The notes below the pieces were generated by a model. That model worked only from the letters and a program-made list of their open reading frames with translations, was not told the origin of the DNA and made no database searches. The position numbers and the translations under genes are program-made. This document shows, piece by piece, positions 1 to 8,239 of a stretch of DNA of 32,254 nucleotides. Positions within the stretch are counted from its first letter, which is position 1. Each line of letters opens with the position of its first letter. Origin of the DNA: Nitrospirota bacterium (GTDB taxonomy: Bacteria; Nitrospirota; Thermodesulfovibrionia; UBA6902); NCBI GenBank assembly GCA_016207885.1, contig JACQZE010000015.1, positions 1-32,254 of the forward strand, given 5' to 3'.

Positions 1-1115
1 CCAGTTCCTGCAGCTGGCCCTGTGGTACCAACAACCATATCAGCCATGTCCCATCTAAGCATGTCAGCGTACTGTGTTGCATGCGCCTTATGACATGATA
101 GACACATTATGATTGCCCCCGGGTTTACGCTACTGCTAATGCTCGATGGAACTGTATCCCTGGCAACAGGAGCGCCAACACTATATACCGTATAAGCAGC
201 ATATGCACCGGTAGTAGGGAGTGCATAATCATTCGGGTGTCTAATGAACGGTGATGAAAAGGAGCCGTCTCCCGTACCATCCAGAGTGTGAAAGATGCCA
301 TGACAGGTGGCGCAGAACCCGCTTATAGTGTGATTCCCGGGCTGTATATCACCCGGAATTATTCCATTATGATGACAGGAAACTGCACAGTTAGTTGGGT
401 CAAGAGGCGTTGTCGAACCGAAATATTCATTATGGTGTGTTGAATCCACATTCTGCCACTCGCTTCCTGAAACATTATTTTCATAACCCTGGACGCCCCT
501 GAGAAATCTGTAACTGTCATAATTATCTGAAGCTGTGCTTGTGTTATCAGTTGAAATATTTTTATGATGCGCACCCTTTAAAGAATCAAGAGGAGTAAGA
601 AAATTGGCCCTGCCATTTCTCAAGCCATGACAGCCATTAGTGCCGGCACAAGTAAGCTTGCTATCATCGATAAGATTACCTTCAGCAGCAACAGTTTGAT
701 GGCCACCCCAATCACCTCCGGGTGGTATATCCAGAACATCATCAGGGTTTCCAATATCAATAATATTGTGCCCCCTGTTGTCACCAAGAGTGAGATAATC
801 GAAATTTCCGCCCGCAAGGTCACCTGTGCCGTCTGTGTGCATTACCTGAGGGATTTGGGTTGAGCCTAATGTAACGATTTTTTGTGAGCTTGCATTGGTA
901 TGGCAGCCAAGACAGTCATCAGTTAAAAGAACATCATTTGCGGCACCGCCTGTGACTGCGCTGCCGTCCTGGCTGTTATGCATTGTGTGGCAATTGGAAC
1001 AAACGCCGGTAAGCGCATAGACAGATGCCTGAGATGATAATAAAATTAATGCCAGGAAAACCGATGCAATGATTATTCTGTTTAGTATTTTATTTTTCGT
1101 TTTTTTAGTTATCAT
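1..1115 (-). CDS. OmcS-like multiheme cytochrome c, C-terminus cut by window edge
   Basis: This is the first 371 codons of a secreted multiheme cytochrome c; the 3' end lies beyond base 1. Residues 1-34 form a signal peptide (basic start, hydrophobic core, SVYA cleavage region). Canonical heme motifs are CSNCH (39-43), CLGCH (68-72), CATCH (268-272) and CLSCH (338-342). Two further sites are non-canonical: CX5CH at 156-163 and CX3CH at 243-248. Histidines suited to be distal ligands recur (HTMH, GHN, HH at 183-184, IRHP, KAHA). Order and spacing match the neighbouring gene at 1213-2223, plus one inserted heme site, and resemble from memory the Geobacter nanowire cytochrome OmcS. A last CxxCH is expected outside the window. 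The ATG at 1115 gives the signal peptide. Probably cotranscribed with the upstream paralogue. Likely role: extracellular or periplasmic electron transfer; filament formation is inference. Confidence 0.88.
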   Translation of the reverse strand, partial: MITKKTKNKILNRIIIASVFLALILLSSQASVYALTGVCSNCHTMHNSQDGSAVTGGAANDVLLTDDCLGCHTNASSQKIVTLGSTQIPQVMHTDGTGDLAGGNFDYLTLGDNRGHNIIDIGNPDDVLDIPPGGDWGGHQTVAAEGNLIDDSKLTCAGTNGCHGLRNGRANFLTPLDSLKGAHHKNISTDNTSTASDNYDSYRFLRGVQGYENNVSGSEWQNVDSTHHNEYFGSTTPLDPTNCAVSCHHNGIIPGDIQPGNHTISGFCATCHGIFHTLDGTGDGSFSSPFIRHPNDYALPTTGAYAAYTVYSVGAPVARDTVPSSISSSVNPGAIIMCLSCHKAHATQYADMLRWDMADMVVGTTGPAAGT

Positions 1116-1137
1116 CTATGTTCCTTTATCTTTAATT

Positions 1138-1199
1138 TACATCTATGGGCTTAATCAGTGTTTAAACCCATAGATGTAAGGGGAACCTAAGTTCCCCTT
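1138..1199 (-). terminator. Two adjacent hairpins between the cytochrome genes
   Basis: Two inverted repeats sit between the tandem cytochromes. One is a 9-bp stem (AAGGGGAAC/GTTCCCCTT, 1178-1186 with 1191-1199, loop of 4). The other is a 12-bp stem (TACATCTATGGG/CCCATAGATGTA, 1138-1149 with 1167-1178, loop of 17). The two share base 1178. On the minus strand neither is followed by a clean U-run, so they may attenuate transcription or stabilise the upstream message and give uneven expression of the two genes. Confidence 0.5.
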
Positions 1200-1212
1200 A
1201 CCTATGATCAAA

Positions 1213-2223
1213 TTACCTCTGATTTACGTGACAAGCAAGACATCCAGTTGTGCCGCCGCCGCCGGCATTCATTGTGCTGTAGTCAAACCTGAGAAGATCG
1301 ACCTGGTTAGATGCATGTGCGCGGTGACATGACAGGCACATTACCTGGCCTTTAGCTGCTGTATAACCGGTAGCATTGGTTGTAGCCATGCCGGACCTGT
1401 CTGCTGCAGTAAATGCGAACGGGGTATTAACATAATCAATTGTAGCTGAAGCCATTGCTGCTGTTAAGGCAAAATCCGTCGGGTGACGTTTCCAGGGAGA
1501 AGCACTTCCTCCTGTCTCACCTGCGCCTGTGCCATGGAAATTATTATGACAGTTGTTACAGAGCAAACTGATGCTGTCTGTGCCGCCTGCCGCATAAATA
1601 TTATGGTTTGTAGCACCTGTGGCAGATGCCTCATAATCTGCAGAAGCTGTTCCGGCAACGTTTGTGCCAGCGCCTGAATTGTCAACTGCTATTCTAAGGA
1701 ACTTATAGGTAGTCTTGGCGGCATGGTGAAATCCCTTCAAACCCTGAGTACTGGTTAAGTTGCCAGCACTGTGATCACCATGACAACCATTAGCGCCACC
1801 ACATTTAAGCATATCACCCAGAGCGCCGAATGTACTACCCGGAGGTGTATTACCCTGAGCGTCAGCAGCACCGGAAACGAGTGCGTATAAAGGTGCCAAG
1901 TCTTGTACGTTATGAGTCATTGCCTTTGATGTTGCATATGTATCTGCGAAAGAACCGCCTGACAGTACTGTCCCAACACCATTGTACCCGTTGCCATCAA
2001 CACTTGGAGCTGAAGGAACTGCGGTTCCTGTATGGCAGCCCAGACATCCATCACCAGCTCTCAAAAGAACTTCTTGAGTCCCGGCTGCTACTACTGGGGA
2101 TCCATCCTGACTGTTGTGCATCGTGTGGCAGTTAGAACATACACCGCCGACCGCATTTGCTGTTCCGTAGAATGCAAAAGCAACCACGATTACCAAACAC
2201 ATTGCTAATAGTAATCTTTTCAT
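1213..2223 (-). CDS. OmcS-like hexaheme cytochrome c
   Basis: A 336-residue secreted multiheme cytochrome c. The start at 2223 has a strong Shine-Dalgarno (GGAGG, 7-8 bases upstream) and opens directly into a signal peptide ending TANA at residue 24; a longer reading frame to 2310 is less likely. Heme sites are CSNCH 29-33, CLGCH 60-64, a CX5CH site CGGANGCH 141-148, CNNCH 222-226, CLSCH 296-300 and CLACH 328-332. Likely distal histidines are in HTMH, MTHN, FHH, NHN, NFHG, KRHP and RAHA. Six sites, the opening GVCSNCHTMHNS, the KRHP element, the late CLSCHRAHAS and a terminal CxxCH strongly recall Geobacter OmcS, a hexaheme cytochrome that polymerises into conductive filaments, but this protein is shorter and its third site is expanded. 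First gene behind the -24/-12 promoter candidate. Extracellular electron transfer is likely; filament formation is inference. Confidence 0.92.
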   Translation of the reverse strand: MKRLLLAMCLVIVVAFAFYGTANAVGGVCSNCHTMHNSQDGSPVVAAGTQEVLLRAGDGCLGCHTGTAVPSAPSVDGNGYNGVGTVLSGGSFADTYATSKAMTHNVQDLAPLYALVSGAADAQGNTPPGSTFGALGDMLKCGGANGCHGDHSAGNLTSTQGLKGFHHAAKTTYKFLRIAVDNSGAGTNVAGTASADYEASATGATNHNIYAAGGTDSISLLCNNCHNNFHGTGAGETGGSASPWKRHPTDFALTAAMASATIDYVNTPFAFTAADRSGMATTNATGYTAAKGQVMCLSCHRAHASNQVDLLRFDYSTMNAGGGGTTGCLACHVNQR

Positions 2224-2330
2224 CTTTGTTTCCTCCTTTTTGGTTATTACTTTAAAAAAGTAATTAGGTTTAAAAGCGTTTTGATTCTTGCCTAGATTTA
2301 TTTTTTTCATTTTTTATTTCCTTTTACATG

Positions 2331-2450
2331 ATTTAATGAAGCAATTCCCATACCAATTTTTCCATAAAGCATGAATGAATAAAATTATCCATTATAATCA
2401 AGCAAGTTAGATGTATAATAAGTTCAAAATCTTTAATGCTTCATTAAATT
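2331..2450. repeat. 13-bp inverted repeat pair flanking the sigma-54 candidate
   Basis: ATTTAATGAAGCA (2331-2343) recurs as its exact complement TGCTTCATTAAAT (2438-2450), 94 bases apart. The proximal copy overlaps the predicted -12 element and start point; the distal copy lies where an activator site could be. The function is unknown. Confidence 0.45.
2341..2355 (-). promoter_or_regulatory. Sigma-54 (-24/-12) promoter candidate for the cytochrome genes
   Basis: Read on the minus strand this is TGGTATGGGAATTGC, followed by T and preceded by T. It has the invariant GG-N10-GC spacing and agrees with the sigma-54 consensus TGGCACG-N4-TTGC at all but two positions. Transcription would start near 2330, leaving a leader of about 107 bases before the ATG at 2223. 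An NtrC-type activator is encoded at 10113-11519. Confidence 0.62.
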
Positions 2451-2702
2451 TTAAATGGCAGTTGATAGATTTAACCAACTTAAAGCGTTATTTCACACAG
2501 CTTGGTAATAATTTTAACATCCTGCCTGAAAATTAAGCAACATATATATGTATAATGCAAAAATTGTCTCATGGTTTAAATTAACTTCTATGATCAGTCA
2601 TATAAGAAAACTGTTAAGTATATTAAAATACTTCATATTAAATTACAACATGTTAGAACACTTTAGAACACTGTTTTTGCAATCAGCATTCAAAATAAAT
2701 AC

Positions 2703-2732
2703 AAGGGAGCCGCAAAATTTTGCGGCTCCCTT
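2703..2732 (-). terminator. Intrinsic terminator of the beta-helix gene
   Basis: A perfect 30-base palindrome (AAGGGAGCCGCAAAA and its complement) lies 26 bases beyond the stop of the minus-strand beta-helix gene. On that strand it is followed by a T-rich stretch (TGTATTTATTTT). Confidence 0.75.
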
Positions 2733-2758
2733 GCTAAGCTTTTATCGTTTGATATAAA

Positions 2759-5700
2759 TTACTTCTTCTTCCTGTCGTGAGGAACCGCTATTTCTACAAT
2801 AGCAGTTGAGGTATTACCGCTGCAATCAGTAGCAATTATCATAACTGAATAGCTCCTCCCATTACCCAATCCTGCGCGTTCTGCGCGAAGCTGCAGAGTG
2901 ATAATTCCATTTTCCTGGTCAATCACAGGTTCTGTGAAGTCGGGAGACATATCACCATCACCCAGATCGTTTTCCGGTTCATTGCTGGTTACTTCTGCCA
3001 CGAATGTAAAACATCCGCTATTATCATATACATTTGTTGTTATGTTTATATAAGCCATTTCATGATTTGGCGGCCATAAAATATTAGTGTTAGCCACAGG
3101 AGCAAGTGTAGGCGCTGCAGTATCTATGACATCCACTTGAACAGAGGTGTTTACGGGATCATTAACACCATCCGACACCTCAAGATAGATAATATGAGTT
3201 CCTACAGACAATCCTCCGGATATGGCACAGTCAGGAAGAGATACAGAATTACCGCCTGAAAGTGTTCCGATCGAGCCTGAACAATAAATATAATTGTCAT
3301 CATGCCATGTATAACTGAGGATGTCACCATCCGAATCAGATACCTGTCCTCCTAAAGTGATATCATCCAGCAAATGGTAGGTTCCTCCTCCTGTTGGGGC
3401 AGTGGCAGGCGGGGTGTTGACAGCATTGACCGTAATGTTAATTGTTGATGAATCAGAGCCGCCAATGCCGTCTGATGCGATGAATGTCACGGAATAGACT
3501 CCTGCCTGGTTATAGTCAGGCATCCAGTCAAATGTATTTCCATCAAATATAGCTCCTGAAGGCAGGTTTGCGGCAGCTATTGTTACAAGGTCTCTGTTTG
3601 GATCAGAGGCGTTTACATTAAATGTAAGCCACTGGCCTTCATCAACCTGCTTGTCACCTATCGGGTACAGCTCCGGTGGTGAATTTCCGGTTATACTCAT
3701 ATTCACAGCAAATTCAGATGTATTACCGCTGCTGTCCGTGCTGGTTGCAGTTATGAGGTCATCAACATTTACATCATTTATAGTGACACTGAAGCTCCCG
3801 TCTACTGCTTCTGTTCTGCCTTTATATGTCTTCCCCTCCCCGGCGCCTGATGGGTCTGCATCTGCCACAAAGACCTCTACATTACTTGCTACAGGCGCTG
3901 TGCCTGAGATGAGCAGGCCGGAGCCGGTGAAGATAGACGAATCTATAACAGGCGCCATGATAGTATCATTGGCAGTCAAAAGCAGATCAATACCCAAGCC
4001 GGTATTGTTATAAATGGAGTTTCCTTGCACAGTATTATACTTTCCTCGCTTCTCGCCTGATATCAACCCATCCTTAATTGTTACACCATCATTTTCATAC
4101 CACCATGCATAAGGGGAATAACCGTTATTTGAAATTGTATTCCTTTCAACAACATCAGATATACCATCCCAGTCTGTGCCTATAAGGTTGTTGTCGCCAT
4201 ATTGTATCAATATCCCTGAGCCTCCAAAACCAGCGTTCAGTGTGCCACTTCTATCAATGCCAATATAGTTGCCCGAAAGGCGGCAGTTATTTGATGATTG
4301 AACCTGAATAGCATTCCCGCGTGCTCCGTTGCCAATAAATGTGTTACCTTCCAAGTTATCACTGATGCCGTCTCCATTTGTACCAAGTATCGTATTATGG
4401 GATCGGCTAAGGGAAATACCATTTAAGCCGAGTCCCAATTGACTTATCCCGTCTGCGCCAAGGCCGAAATTGTTACCGCTAAAACGGTTGTTTTCTGAAT
4501 CTATCATATAGACACCATATTCGCCTCCAGTGATAATATTCCCTTCCAGGTTGTCTGAAATACCATCTCCGTTGGTCCCGAAAATATTGTTATGTGAGTA
4601 GCTGCCTATATATATTGAATTTGCAGTATTTGCGCTAAGACGTACATTACCTGTCTTGTTAGTCCCGATATAATTCCCTGAAACCCTGTTGTTAACTGAC
4701 CCAACAGAATAATAATTGGCAAACCAGATTTCGGACCCGTTAGCAACGATAACGTTTCCTTCAATATCATCAGCAATGCCATCGCCGTTTGTGCCTATAA
4801 TATTGTCTGATGAACCGTTTAGCTTTATGCCAAATTTATTCGGCAATGCATTTATCCCGGTCACATCCGTACCGATATAATTACCTGAGACCTGGATGCC
4901 AGCATCTCTGCCCTGAGTGCCTATGAATATACCTGTTCCATTTCCAGAGATTATATTCCTCTCTAACTCATCATTGGCTCCGTCTCCATTGGTTCCTATA
5001 AAGAAATCTGGTTCTGTTGAAGAATTAATGTGGTGTGCGGTAATACTGATTCCCGTTTCGTTTCCTATTGCCATAGTTCCGGTTACATCAGTTCCAATAT
5101 AATTCCCGCTGATATGAATATTCCCAAGGATTAGACCTGACAAGTTTAAGGCTATCCCGGAACTTTTATTTCCGGATATAATATTTCTTTCCAAATCGTC
5201 GCTTATCCCGTCAGCATCTGTACCTATGAGTATGTCAGAAGAGTTTCTAAAACTGATCCCCCAACCCTCATTTGAAATGGCGTAAGCGCCGGTGATGTCA
5301 ACACCAATATAATTCCCTGAAACACGGCTACCACTTCCCTCAAGCCTTACACCGCCGTGTACAATGTTCTGGTTACCTGAGATGATATTTCGCTCCAACT
5401 CATCACTCACTCCGTCGCCATCGGTCCCGATAATTGCATTTGGGCCAACAGCAATCCCAGCCACTCCGGTATTGGGAAGAGCCACGGTTCCTGTCTTGTC
5501 TACGCCTATCATATTTCCTGCAATCCGAGTCTCCTCTCCAAACATAATAAAGATTCCGCCCGGATAGCTATTGCCTGAAATGACATTCCCTTCATTTTCA
5601 TCGTTTATTCCGTCTCCATCAACACCTATAATCGTATGCTTTGCGCCATTAAAGCCATAAATTCCTCCAGAAATTCCGCCCTGTGTATTTAATATGTTAT

Positions 5701-6274
5701 TACCTTGGCCAGAAGTTACACCATCAGATGATCCTATATAACAGGCCTGGATCTTGTTATACTCAGCAGGCGTGTAAGTTGGATAACCGCCCCCAAGGAG
5801 AATGCCTGTATGGTCGTTCATATATATCTTGCATCCATAAATTATATTGTAGCTGCTGTTGATCCATATGCCGTATCCCCCACTTGCTGGAGTTTCAACC
5901 TTTCTTGGTATGCTCTTTATATGAAGGTTCCGGATATTATTATAATCTGAGGTTGTTTTTAACCCGTATTCAAGCAAGCTCGCATTTGAACCGTCTATAA
6001 TAACCTCAAAGTTTTCGCCATCAATAGTTGTGCCGCCGCTTGAATCGTTTAAGGCCGGCAGTTCAGTCATGGGATATATCGTATAGCTGTTGTCAAAAAA
6101 GATTGTATCCTCTCCGGGATTAAGGTTTGCCTGCTCAATTGCCCATCTCAGAGAGTAGTCACCTGAATCGTCAGGATTTGTAACAACGAATGTGTCTGCA
6201 CCAACAGTTGCGGATGAAAATGCTGCCAGAAATAAAATAATACTTGATACAAAAAACAAACGGGCTGATCTCAT
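2759..6274 (-). CDS. Large secreted parallel beta-helix repeat protein with Ig/cadherin-like C-terminus
   Basis: A 1171-residue secreted protein. Residues 1-26 are a signal peptide. A segment at about 27-60 (TFVVTNPDDSGDYSLRWAI) resembles the CSLREA-type entry module of surface beta-helix proteins. Residues of about 90-760 form a right-handed beta-helix with regular units: eight copies of an acidic unit (IGTxGDGxxDxxExN followed by IISGN) alternate with seven copies of SGNYIGxDxTG. The acidic DGD residues may bind calcium. The C-terminal third holds an Ig-like segment, a cadherin/putative-Ig segment (NSPPELYPIGDKQVDEGQ, then GxxDSSTINITVNAVN) and a final module (PPNHEM, CSGNTSTA). It ends VPHDRKKK with no anchor. 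A clear GGAGG precedes the ATG at 6274, and a terminator follows. Function unknown; a surface adhesin or glycan-binding/degrading role is possible, and no catalytic residues could be identified. Confidence 0.85.
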   Translation of the reverse strand: MRSARLFFVSSIILFLAAFSSATVGADTFVVTNPDDSGDYSLRWAIEQANLNPGEDTIFFDNSYTIYPMTELPALNDSSGGTTIDGENFEVIIDGSNASLLEYGLKTTSDYNNIRNLHIKSIPRKVETPASGGYGIWINSSYNIIYGCKIYMNDHTGILLGGGYPTYTPAEYNKIQACYIGSSDGVTSGQGNNILNTQGGISGGIYGFNGAKHTIIGVDGDGINDENEGNVISGNSYPGGIFIMFGEETRIAGNMIGVDKTGTVALPNTGVAGIAVGPNAIIGTDGDGVSDELERNIISGNQNIVHGGVRLEGSGSRVSGNYIGVDITGAYAISNEGWGISFRNSSDILIGTDADGISDDLERNIISGNKSSGIALNLSGLILGNIHISGNYIGTDVTGTMAIGNETGISITAHHINSSTEPDFFIGTNGDGANDELERNIISGNGTGIFIGTQGRDAGIQVSGNYIGTDVTGINALPNKFGIKLNGSSDNIIGTNGDGIADDIEGNVIVANGSEIWFANYYSVGSVNNRVSGNYIGTNKTGNVRLSANTANSIYIGSYSHNNIFGTNGDGISDNLEGNIITGGEYGVYMIDSENNRFSGNNFGLGADGISQLGLGLNGISLSRSHNTILGTNGDGISDNLEGNTFIGNGARGNAIQVQSSNNCRLSGNYIGIDRSGTLNAGFGGSGILIQYGDNNLIGTDWDGISDVVERNTISNNGYSPYAWWYENDGVTIKDGLISGEKRGKYNTVQGNSIYNNTGLGIDLLLTANDTIMAPVIDSSIFTGSGLLISGTAPVASNVEVFVADADPSGAGEGKTYKGRTEAVDGSFSVTINDVNVDDLITATSTDSSGNTSEFAVNMSITGNSPPELYPIGDKQVDEGQWLTFNVNASDPNRDLVTIAAANLPSGAIFDGNTFDWMPDYNQAGVYSVTFIASDGIGGSDSSTINITVNAVNTPPATAPTGGGTYHLLDDITLGGQVSDSDGDILSYTWHDDNYIYCSGSIGTLSGGNSVSLPDCAISGGLSVGTHIIYLEVSDGVNDPVNTSVQVDVIDTAAPTLAPVANTNILWPPNHEMAYINITTNVYDNSGCFTFVAEVTSNEPENDLGDGDMSPDFTEPVIDQENGIITLQLRAERAGLGNGRSYSVMIIATDCSGNTSTAIVEIAVPHDRKKK

Positions 6275-6463
6275 GATTTTCCTCCTTTTGACTCAGGTTA
6301 ACAAATAAACATAAAAGACAAAACATCTGGTAATATTTGTCTGTTGTTAAACGGGCTACTGATTATAATAAAAGCATATTTAATAATCAAACAATTAATA
6401 GGCAGTAAAAGCAATTCAAAGCCATTTTTGACTTGCTATGTAGATTCTGGTATTTTTAGCGGG

Positions 6464-8239
6464 ATGAATAACGATATGACAAAGAGAACATATTTATGGG
6501 TACTCGGGCTCCTTTTTCTGGTAGTTTCCCATATAACCATCCGAAATTTCGGCGCACCTCTTGTCCTGCCTGCGGCATATTTTGTCTGGATAACGATGTC
6601 AGGTCTTGTGCTTCTTTCAGTGATAGAAATATTCAATAAATGGAAGATAACCGTTCCACGTTCTTCTTTATACATTTTTATCTTTCTTTTATTAATATTT
6701 TTGTCTACCTTCCTCAACCCGATAATAGACAGCCATGCATTCATATTTGAGACAGCCGGGCTTATTGGCGGGATAATATTCTTCATATCCCTGCATCAGT
6801 TTGAACTTACGGATGAGGATAAGGAGAGGCTTTTATATGTAATAGTCATCTCCGGCATGATAGAGGCGCTGATAAGCCTGTTTCAATACTTTAACCCTGA
6901 AACAGCCATCTTTCTTATAGCAGCACCTGCACCAATAAAGGTATTCGGCAATTTTCAGCATCAGAACCTTTTAGCCTCGTATCTTGCGACATCTGTTGTT
7001 ATATCTTTTTATCTCCTGACCGGGGATATTTTTAAGGGATTTAACAGATGGCTTAAGGCTATGTTTTATCTTGTTGTTCTGCTCATGTGCTTTATCATCT
7101 TCCTGACAGGCTCAAGGGCGGGAGTGATAGAGGCAGGGGCCGGAGCGATTATACTCCTGGCAGCGAGGTATGGGCGTTACAAAGAGAAGTTGTTTTACCC
7201 TGCCATATGGTTTCTGATGATAGTGTTGGGAATATCCGGAAGTGTGGCTGCTGAGAAGTATTACTACAAAAGGGATTCCGCGCTCAGCTCTGTAGGGCAT
7301 AAGATCGGTATGACGATGGAGAGTGTGGCAGGTGATGAGGTCTCAGATGCAAGGGTACCGATGTATCTCACCGCTGTAAATATGATAAAGGACAGGCCGC
7401 TGGTTGGGCACGGGCCTGGCAGCTTCGGCAGTAAGTTCATGCATTACCGAAGCAGGCTTGCCAAAGAACATCCTGAATATCCATATGAAGTTGCCTTTAC
7501 CTCACATCCGCACAACGAGTTTTTATACAGGACTGCTGAGTCCGGCCTGTTGGGCGGTGCGGGGCTGCTGATTGTCGGGGTTGGCTTTATCGTATGCCTT
7601 GTAAAACTTGGCAGAGAGCGGGGCGGAACTTATGCGGCTTTTTTATTTCCGATAGCATTTGATACCCAGGTGAGTTATTCCCTTTACCAGTCCATGCCGC
7701 ACTGGGCGCTCTTTCTTTTCCTGCTTTACCTGCCGTCATCGTACTTCATAAAAGAAGTTAAATTAAAACCCGCAGGGCTGCTGAGGACAGGCGCGCTGAC
7801 CGCTGCTGCCACGCTCTTTGTGGTCATATCCTACCTCTCAATAACAACTCTCAATGCGCAGATAGCTATGAAAAAATATCAGGACTTGCTTATTATAGGA
7901 CTTGTCAGGCCTGAACTTATTGAACCCGCGGTCAACAATATATACCTTGAACAGCTTGGAAAGAGGTTTTATTTTGATGCTAATTTCAGGATAGGCCTTT
8001 TGAACAGTGATAAAAAATCAATAGAAGACTTTGCTGACTTTCTCATTAAGGAAAAAGAGGTCTTCCCTCATCCGGATGTATACGAAAGAGGGTCATTCGC
8101 TCTATATGTCGTTGGGAGAAAAGATGAGGCATACAAGCTCCTTGAGGAAGGACTGGGCCTTTACCCCGGCTGGGAAAGCATGGTTAAATTAAAACAGGAT
8201 TTTAAATCTGATGATACAAGAGAAAGGAGCATAAATTGA
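6464..8239 (+). CDS. O-antigen ligase/Wzy-family membrane protein (first of tandem pair)
   Basis: A polytopic inner-membrane protein of about 591 residues with some eleven or twelve hydrophobic segments, then a soluble C-terminal stretch of about 130 residues that looks TPR-like. A large periplasmic loop carries the Wzy_C signature: VGHGPGSFGS, then SHPHNEFLYRTAESGLLG. In this family (WaaL, Wzy, PglL) such residues serve transfer or polymerisation of undecaprenyl-diphosphate-linked glycans. The acceptor (lipid A core, polymer or protein) cannot be told from sequence; the C-terminal extension resembles protein O-oligosaccharyltransferases as well as ligases. An earlier TTG at 6344 extends the frame but has no Shine-Dalgarno. 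The ATG at 6464 or 6476 aligns with the start of the paralogue that follows. The stop overlaps the next start by four bases, so the two are translationally coupled. Confidence 0.8.
   Translation: MNNDMTKRTYLWVLGLLFLVVSHITIRNFGAPLVLPAAYFVWITMSGLVLLSVIEIFNKWKITVPRSSLYIFIFLLLIFLSTFLNPIIDSHAFIFETAGLIGGIIFFISLHQFELTDEDKERLLYVIVISGMIEALISLFQYFNPETAIFLIAAPAPIKVFGNFQHQNLLASYLATSVVISFYLLTGDIFKGFNRWLKAMFYLVVLLMCFIIFLTGSRAGVIEAGAGAIILLAARYGRYKEKLFYPAIWFLMIVLGISGSVAAEKYYYKRDSALSSVGHKIGMTMESVAGDEVSDARVPMYLTAVNMIKDRPLVGHGPGSFGSKFMHYRSRLAKEHPEYPYEVAFTSHPHNEFLYRTAESGLLGGAGLLIVGVGFIVCLVKLGRERGGTYAAFLFPIAFDTQVSYSLYQSMPHWALFLFLLYLPSSYFIKEVKLKPAGLLRTGALTAAATLFVVISYLSITTLNAQIAMKKYQDLLIIGLVRPELIEPAVNNIYLEQLGKRFYFDANFRIGLLNSDKKSIEDFADFLIKEKEVFPHPDVYERGSFALYVVGRKDEAYKLLEEGLGLYPGWESMVKLKQDFKSDDTRERSIN

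Larger units (their letters stand above)
2224..2758. other. AT-rich gene-free region upstream of the cytochromes
   Basis: These 535 bases hold no convincing gene. They contain the Shine-Dalgarno of the cytochrome gene, a -24/-12 promoter candidate (2341-2355), a 13-bp inverted repeat pair (2331-2343 and 2438-2450) and the terminator of the beta-helix gene (2703-2732). A 69-codon frame at 2548-2757 lacks a ribosome binding site and runs through the terminator, so it was not called. Confidence 0.7.

Noticed and set aside
359-863. Short frames on both strands opposite the first cytochrome
   Set aside because: They are out of frame with the heme motifs; the open cytochrome frame runs off the window edge and explains the region.
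2224-2310. N-terminal extension of the hexaheme cytochrome to 2310
   Set aside because: The internal ATG at 2223 has a strong Shine-Dalgarno and gives a normal signal peptide.
2548-2757. 69-codon plus-strand frame in the gene-free leader
   Set aside because: No ribosome binding site, no recognisable motif, and it reads through the terminator of the opposite gene.
4917-5567. Plus-strand frames opposite the beta-helix gene
   Set aside because: They mirror the repeat units of the real gene and have no start signals.
2759-6274. Tandem DNA repeats as a possible CRISPR or satellite array
   Set aside because: The periodicity is at the protein level (beta-helix units), with varying DNA sequence and no uniform spacers.
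6344-6463. 40-residue N-terminal extension of the first Wzy-like gene
   Set aside because: It starts at TTG without a Shine-Dalgarno and has no counterpart in the paralogue.
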